In this document: positions 60,166 through 64,000 of the stretch, in pieces | Layout: every line of letters begins with the position of its first letter | How positions within the stretch are numbered: the stretch's first letter is position 1 | NCBI RefSeq assembly: GCF_030252345.1 | Contig: NZ_CP126980.1 | Location: 8,193,501 to 8,257,500 of the forward strand | Length of the DNA: 64,000 nt | Source of the DNA: Actinoplanes oblitus | Lineage (GTDB): Bacteria; Actinomycetota; Actinomycetes; Mycobacteriales; Micromonosporaceae | Reading direction: 5' to 3' | Translations under genes and position numbers: made by a program | Notes under the pieces: generated by a model | Seen by the model: the letters and a program-made list of their open reading frames with translations, nothing else | What the model was told of the DNA's origin: nothing | Database searches by the model: none

Positions 60166-61812
60166 ATGACGGATTACGACATCGTGATCGTGGGCAGCGG
60201 CTTCGGCGGCAGCGTCAGCGCATTGCGGCTGGCGGAGAAGGGTTACCGGGTCGGTGTGCTGGAAGCCGGCCGCCGGTTCACCCCGGACACCCTGCCCAAG
60301 ACGTCATGGGACCTGAAGAACTTCCTCTGGGCGCCGAAACTCGGGCTGCGCGGCATCCAGCGGATCACCCTGCTCAAGGACATCATGGTGCTGTCCGCGG
60401 CCGGGGTCGGCGGCGGCTCGCTGGTCTACGCCAACACGCTCTACCAGCCGCCCGCCCCGTTCTTCGCCGACCCGCACTGGTCCGGCATCACCGACTGGGC
60501 CGAGGAGCTGGAGCCGCACTACGACCAGGCGTCCCGGATGCTCGGCGTGACCGAGCAGCCCACCATGACCCCGTCCGACGTGGTGATCAAGCAGGTCGCC
60601 GAGGACATGGGCGTCGGGCACACGTTCCGCAGGACCCCGGTCGGCGTCTTCTTCGGCGAGCCGGGCAAGACCGTGCCGGACCCGTACTTCGGTGGCGCCG
60701 GACCGGACCGCACCGGCTGCGTCGAGTGCGGCAACTGCATGATCGGCTGCACGGTCGGCGCGAAGAACCGGCTCGACGTCAACTATCTCTACCTCGCCGA
60801 ACGCCAGGGCGCGACGATCCACCCGGACACCGAGGTCACCGCCATCCGGCCGGACGGCGACCGCTGGCGGGTGGTCACCCGCAACGGCACGTTCACCGCC
60901 GGCCAGGTGATCCTCTCGGCCGGGGCGCTGGGCACCCAGCGGCTGCTGCACGCCATGCGCGACACCGGGGTACTCCCCCGGCTCTCCCGCCGGATCGGCG
61001 CACTGACCAGGACGAACTCCGAGGCGCTGCTCGGCGCGGAGACCAAGCGGGTGCCGGCCGAGCCGTTCAGCAAGGGCGTGGCGATCACCTCGTCGTTCCA
61101 CCCGGACGCCAACACCCACATCGAGCCGGTCCGCTACGGGCCGGGCAGCAACGCGATGGGGCTGCTCTCCACGCTGCTGGTCGACGGCGGCGGCCGGGTG
61201 CCGCGCCCGCTCAAGTTCCTCTGGGAGTGCCTGCGGCACCCGATGGTCCTGGCGTACTCGATGTCGGTGCGCCGGTGGAGCGAACGGACCATCATCGCGC
61301 TGGTCATGCAGACCCTGGACAACTCGCTGACGGTACGGCGCACCAAGCGCGGGCGGCTCACCACCAGCCCCGGGCACGGCGACCCCAACCCCACCTGGAT
61401 CCCGGTCGGGCACGAGGCGGTCCGGCGGATCGCGGACCGGATCGACGGCTTCCCGGGCGGCACGGTCGGCGACATCGCCAACATCCCGATGACCGCGCAC
61501 ATCCTGGGCGGGGCGACGATCGGGGCGACACCCGAGGACGGCGTGATCGACCCGTACCACCGGGTCTTCGGCTACCCGGGACTGCATGTGGTGGACGGCT
61601 CGGCGGTACCGGCGAACCTCGGCGTGAACCCGTCGCTGACCATCACGGCGATGGCCGAACGAGCCATGTCGCTGTGGCCGAACAAGGGCTCCGCCGACAC
61701 CCGGCCACCGCTCGGGTCGGCATACCAGCGGGTCGAGGCGATCGCGCCGCAGTCGCCGGCGGTACCGGCCCACGCCCCGGCGGTGCTGCGGATCCGGTCC
61801 TCCCGCAACTGA
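60166..61812 (+). CDS. GMC oxidoreductase, ChoD/cholesterol-oxidase-like
   Basis: 548 residues. The FAD-binding N terminus is DYDIVIVGSGFGGSVSALRL, followed by LSAAGVGGGSLVYANTLYQP. A Cys-rich segment TGCVECGNCMIGCTVGAKNR resembles the one in ChoD-type proteins. The C terminus has MTAHILGGATIGATPEDGVI, HVVDGSAVPANLGVNPSLTI and TAMAERA. There is no signal peptide. ChoD-like enzymes oxidise sterols or other lipid alcohols; many actinobacterial members have no proven substrate. A role in tailoring the neighbouring lipid is possible. A TetR-type palindrome covers its promoter. Confidence 0.88.
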   Translation: MTDYDIVIVGSGFGGSVSALRLAEKGYRVGVLEAGRRFTPDTLPKTSWDLKNFLWAPKLGLRGIQRITLLKDIMVLSAAGVGGGSLVYANTLYQPPAPFFADPHWSGITDWAEELEPHYDQASRMLGVTEQPTMTPSDVVIKQVAEDMGVGHTFRRTPVGVFFGEPGKTVPDPYFGGAGPDRTGCVECGNCMIGCTVGAKNRLDVNYLYLAERQGATIHPDTEVTAIRPDGDRWRVVTRNGTFTAGQVILSAGALGTQRLLHAMRDTGVLPRLSRRIGALTRTNSEALLGAETKRVPAEPFSKGVAITSSFHPDANTHIEPVRYGPGSNAMGLLSTLLVDGGGRVPRPLKFLWECLRHPMVLAYSMSVRRWSERTIIALVMQTLDNSLTVRRTKRGRLTTSPGHGDPNPTWIPVGHEAVRRIADRIDGFPGGTVGDIANIPMTAHILGGATIGATPEDGVIDPYHRVFGYPGLHVVDGSAVPANLGVNPSLTITAMAERAMSLWPNKGSADTRPPLGSAYQRVEAIAPQSPAVPAHAPAVLRIRSSRN

Positions 61813-62376
61813 TCCCCGGGGCGGACGCTCACCGGGAAGACGGCGGGAACGGCACCGTGAACCGGCCGCACCGCCGACCGTCCGTCGCACCCCGCTGATC
61901 ACCGCTGCGGCCCACCCCGGCATCTCCAGCGTCCCCGCCCGCAGCCAAGACGCCCGCTCGAAGGCCGCGGGCGGGACGGGGCTACACCTGGACCAGCGCT
62001 CGCCGGCGATACCACGGCCGGGCCGGAAGTGGACGAACCGCCCCGGCACCGGAGAGTCGGCGACGAGGCGGCTCGGGTCAACGGGGGGCGGACAGCCTCG
62101 GACATCAAGCCCCATGATGCCCTGGGAGCGCTCCCAGCTGCGACGTTACCGTACATTCACGAGTTCGAAAAGAGTCTCCGGGCAGCCATTACCGCCCGGG
62201 GCGACCACCCTCCGCTTCCGGGTGGATGCGCAGAGGAATTGCGACATGCCAAGGGGAGCAATTTGCAATAGCTACCGGTGGCGCGACACAATAATGCGAC
62301 GACGACTAATCGCGGCACCCCCATCGCTCGCGTACAGCCGTCACCCGAATGACATCGCTGTAGGAGCGAACACAAC
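61813..62376. other. 564-bp spacer before lsr2, with CebR-type box
   Basis: No convincing gene on either strand. It holds the perfect CebR-type box at 62122-62137 and, to its right, an AT-richer stretch (about 62228-62320, with GCAATTTGCAATAGC and ACACAATAATGCG) that probably contains the lsr2 promoter. Short frames here lack ribosome sites and domain features. Confidence 0.5.
62122..62137. promoter_or_regulatory. CebR-type operator, no adjacent sugar gene
   Basis: CTGGGAGCGCTCCCAG is a perfect 16-bp palindrome containing the established CebR/CelR box TGGGAGCGCTCCCA, which controls cellulose-utilisation genes in actinobacteria. No glycoside hydrolase or sugar transporter starts next to it. 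It lies 240 bases before lsr2. Confidence 0.8.
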
Positions 62377-62724
62377 ATGGCCAAGCAGATAATTACCCTT
62401 CTGACCGACGACCTCGACGGCGGGGAGGCCGACCGCACTGTCGAATTCGGACTCGACGGCGTGAACTACACGATCGACCTGTCCGAGAAGAACGCCGGCA
62501 AGCTGCGCAAGGCTCTGGAGCCGTTCCTCTCCGCCGCCACCCGGCTGGGTCGTTCCGGGGTCACTCCGACGGTTGCCCGGCGGGCCGCGCCGGCCGCCTC
62601 CAGCCGGACCAGCCGTGACCAGAATCAGGCCATTCGCGAGTGGGCGAACAAGAACGGATACTCGGTTTCCGAGCGAGGCCGGATCCCGAGCAACGTCGTC
62701 GAGGCGTACCACGCCAAGCGCTGA
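62377..62724 (+). CDS. lsr2: Lsr2 nucleoid-associated protein
   Basis: 115 residues. The N-terminal dimerisation domain reads [20 protein letters not shown] and [20 protein letters not shown]; the C-terminal DNA-binding domain has [20 protein letters not shown] followed by [14 protein letters not shown], including the RGR that enters the minor groove of AT-rich DNA. Lsr2 silences horizontally acquired and specialised-metabolism genes in actinobacteria. AT-richer segments in this window (toxin tip and immunity gene, 1841-1860) are possible targets. It is a single gene with a 17-bp terminator. Confidence 0.97.
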   Translation: MAKQIITLLTDDLDGGEADRTVEFGLDGVNYTIDLSEKNAGKLRKALEPFLSAATRLGRSGVTPTVARRAAPAASSRTSRDQNQAIREWANKNGYSVSERGRIPSNVVEAYHAKR

Positions 62725-62739
62725 TTGACCGCATGCCGG

Positions 62740-62779
62740 GAAAACGGCGCCACCGGGTCACTCCGGTGGCGCCGTTTTC
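62740..62779 (+). terminator. Terminator of lsr2
   Basis: A 17-bp perfect stem GAAAACGGCGCCACCGG / CCGGTGGCGCCGTTTTC with a six-base loop lies 15 bases after the stop, with T-rich bases at the end of the right arm. Confidence 0.9.
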
Positions 62780-63420
62780 TTCGGTGAGCGCGGGTCACGG
62801 CCGCGCCGGCGCCTCGTCGGCGCAGGTCAGCGCGCTGCCGGTGGTGCCGATTCCGCCGGTTGGTGCGGGCCGGTGACCGCCGGACGGGGTCCGGGCGGTG
62901 CGGTTACCGGGTTGATCGCGGTCAATCCGCGACGTGCGCCGCCCACCGATCGGGACAACACGGGCCGGTAACGAAAGAACAGCCGGACCGCCGGCCCGGG
63001 ACGATCCGGTGCGGATCGGGGACGAGCCACGACCGGATCGGCGACGGGACCGGATGATCAGCGGAATCGGCCGGCCGGATCGGCATCGACGGAACTCATT
63101 CGTGGCATTTCGAGCATCACCAAAGCAGCGGTCGCTCCCCTGTCCGGGCAACAGATTTCGGTAGAACGGTGCCGTACCGGCGCCTCCGGAAAGCGGCGGA
63201 ACGACAATTGGCGTCGGGCCGGTACCGGGTCGGCCCGTCGTTGCGGCGAGCACGTCCGCCCGGCCGGAAACGCCGGGGCCGGGAAGGAACACCGGACCAG
63301 GCGAAACACCGGGCGCGCGGAAACGCCGGGTGGCCCGGAAACCGCTGCCGCAAAATCGGGGCCGCCCGAATAGTTCCGGGAATCTGATTCGATCGCGTGC
63401 CGCGGGGTACGCCATGCGAC
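62780..63420. other. 641-bp spacer without a clear gene
   Basis: No convincing gene. A minus-strand frame at 62795-63415 is only Arg/Pro/Gly-rich and lacks a ribosome site. The right half contains the GGAAACNCCGG repeat cluster at 63265-63345. Confidence 0.45.
63265..63345 (+). repeat. Degenerate GGAAACNCCGG repeat cluster
   Basis: GGAAACGCCGGG (63265), GGAACACCGG (63286), CGAAACACCGGG (63302), GGAAACGCCGGG (63319) and GGAAACCGC (63337) are spaced 16-21 bases apart. They could be binding sites in the promoter region of the epimerase gene, or the remains of a tandem repeat. Confidence 0.45.
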
Positions 63421-64000
63421 ATGCGTGTCGTCATCGTGGGCGCGACCGGTAACGCCGGCACCGCGCTGCTGCGCCGTCTCCGTACCGAACCGGACGTCGA
63501 GGCGATCGGCATCGCCCGGCGCACCCCGCGGGACAGCGGCCCGTACGCCGACATGGAGTGGCACTCGGTCGACGTGGGCCGGGACGACTCCCTGGACCGG
63601 CTCAGCCAGATCTTCGACGGCACCGACGCCGTGGTGAACCTGGCCTGGCAGATCCAGCCCAGCCACGACGCCCGGCGGCTCTACCGGACCAACGTGCTGG
63701 GCAGTCGCACGGTGTTCCGGGCGGCGCTGCGGGCCGGGGTGTCCACGCTGGTGCACGCCTCGTCGGTCGGGGTGTACGCGCCCGGCCCGAAATGGGCGTA
63801 CGTGAAGGAGACCTGGCTGCGCACCGGCGTACCGGAGTCGTCCTACAGCCGGCACAAGGCGCTGGTCGAGCGGATGCTCGACGAGATCGAGTCGGACCAC
63901 CCGACGCTGCGGGTGGTGCGGCTGCGCCCGGGGCTGATCTTCCAGCGGGACGCCGGCACCGAGATCGGCCGGTACTTCGCCGGGCCGCTGGTGCCGGCCC
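63421..64000 (+). CDS. NAD-dependent epimerase/dehydratase (3' end outside window)
   Basis: 193 codons are visible from the ATG at 63421 to the window edge, with no stop. The Rossmann start RVVIVGATGNAGTALLRRLR matches the GxxGxxG of extended short-chain dehydrogenases. VVNLAWQIQPSHDARRLYRT and VLVHASSVGVYAPGPKWAYV follow the family pattern, with the Ser of ASSVGVY and the YSRHK (Tyr-x3-Lys) catalytic pair. VVRLRPGLIFQRDAGTEIG is the usual next block. Substrate unknown; sugar nucleotides or other NAD-linked oxidations are typical. Confidence 0.88.
   Translation, partial: MRVVIVGATGNAGTALLRRLRTEPDVEAIGIARRTPRDSGPYADMEWHSVDVGRDDSLDRLSQIFDGTDAVVNLAWQIQPSHDARRLYRTNVLGSRTVFRAALRAGVSTLVHASSVGVYAPGPKWAYVKETWLRTGVPESSYSRHKALVERMLDEIESDHPTLRVVRLRPGLIFQRDAGTEIGRYFAGPLVPA

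Noticed and set aside
62029..62271. 80-residue frame across the CebR box
   Set aside because: Would place the operator inside coding sequence; no ribosome site and no recognisable motif.
62795..63415. 206-residue minus-strand frame in the spacer after lsr2
   Set aside because: Composition is Arg/Gly/Pro low complexity without domains; no promoter or ribosome site, and it spans a repeat cluster.
1..64000. CRISPR array, prophage, insertion sequence or rRNA operon
   Set aside because: No regularly spaced identical direct repeats with unique spacers, no transposase or integrase, no phage structural genes and no rRNA sequence were seen.

Overview
The window is very GC-rich DNA with strong third-position G/C bias. 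It has three tRNA genes without encoded CCA, an Lsr2 gene, corrin-pathway genes in actinobacterial style, many GTG/TTG starts and several promoters whose -10 box lies 5-8 bases before the start codon. This points to a filamentous actinomycete, probably Micromonosporaceae (Actinoplanes-like). The family placement is an inference; the sequence itself shows only a high-GC actinobacterium.

Layout. 1-2900: end of a Gly-rich membrane protein, an Mrr-type nuclease with a strong promoter dyad, a YPPQ-repeat membrane protein and a tRNA-Gly/Cys/Val cluster. 3000-7160: an Eis-type acetyltransferase facing an operon of ferric-reductase-like flavocytochrome, FMN-binding lipid-free exported protein and ApbE flavin transferase (an extracytoplasmic flavinylation module). 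7247-9963: cobL-cobM-cobK, all overlapping. 9941-16351: a GGDEF protein, two coupled membrane proteins with a 16-codon ORF between them, a GlxA-type regulator, a 40-residue membrane protein, a PQ-loop protein and an unknown protein. 16359-25494: a CBM2-GH64 glucanase, a SIS-domain protein, and an arabinoside uptake operon (binding protein, two permeases, GH51 arabinofuranosidase) divergent from its LacI regulator, with an 18-bp perfect operator between them. 25535-31901: LigD-type polymerase, acyl-CoA dehydrogenase, PAS-GGDEF sensor and an alpha/beta-hydrolase membrane protein.

32170-42910 holds a 3330-residue secreted Rhs polymorphic toxin: ten Ig-like repeats, three near-identical propeller-like modules, YD repeats, Hint domain and a barnase-type RNase tip. 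A DUF2716-like immunity gene follows behind a terminator, and base composition drops sharply over the toxin tip and immunity gene. 42930-48445: a monooxygenase-fold membrane protein, an exported BNR-repeat protein, and a NarL-type two-component system divergent from a fatty-acid desaturase (DesKR-like layout).

48795-55716 is the most unusual locus: a two-gene operon of a single-module KS-AT-ACP-alpha-oxoamine synthase and an MMPL transporter, closed by a 14-bp terminator. It probably makes and exports an amino-ketone or alkyl-pyrroline-type lipid. It is followed by separately promoted lipid genes: CDP-alcohol phosphatidyltransferase, medium-chain acyl-CoA synthetase, GT39-like glycosyltransferase and a ChoD-like GMC oxidoreductase. 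The right end has a perfect CebR-type box with no sugar gene next to it, lsr2, a repeat-bearing spacer and the start of an NAD-dependent epimerase.
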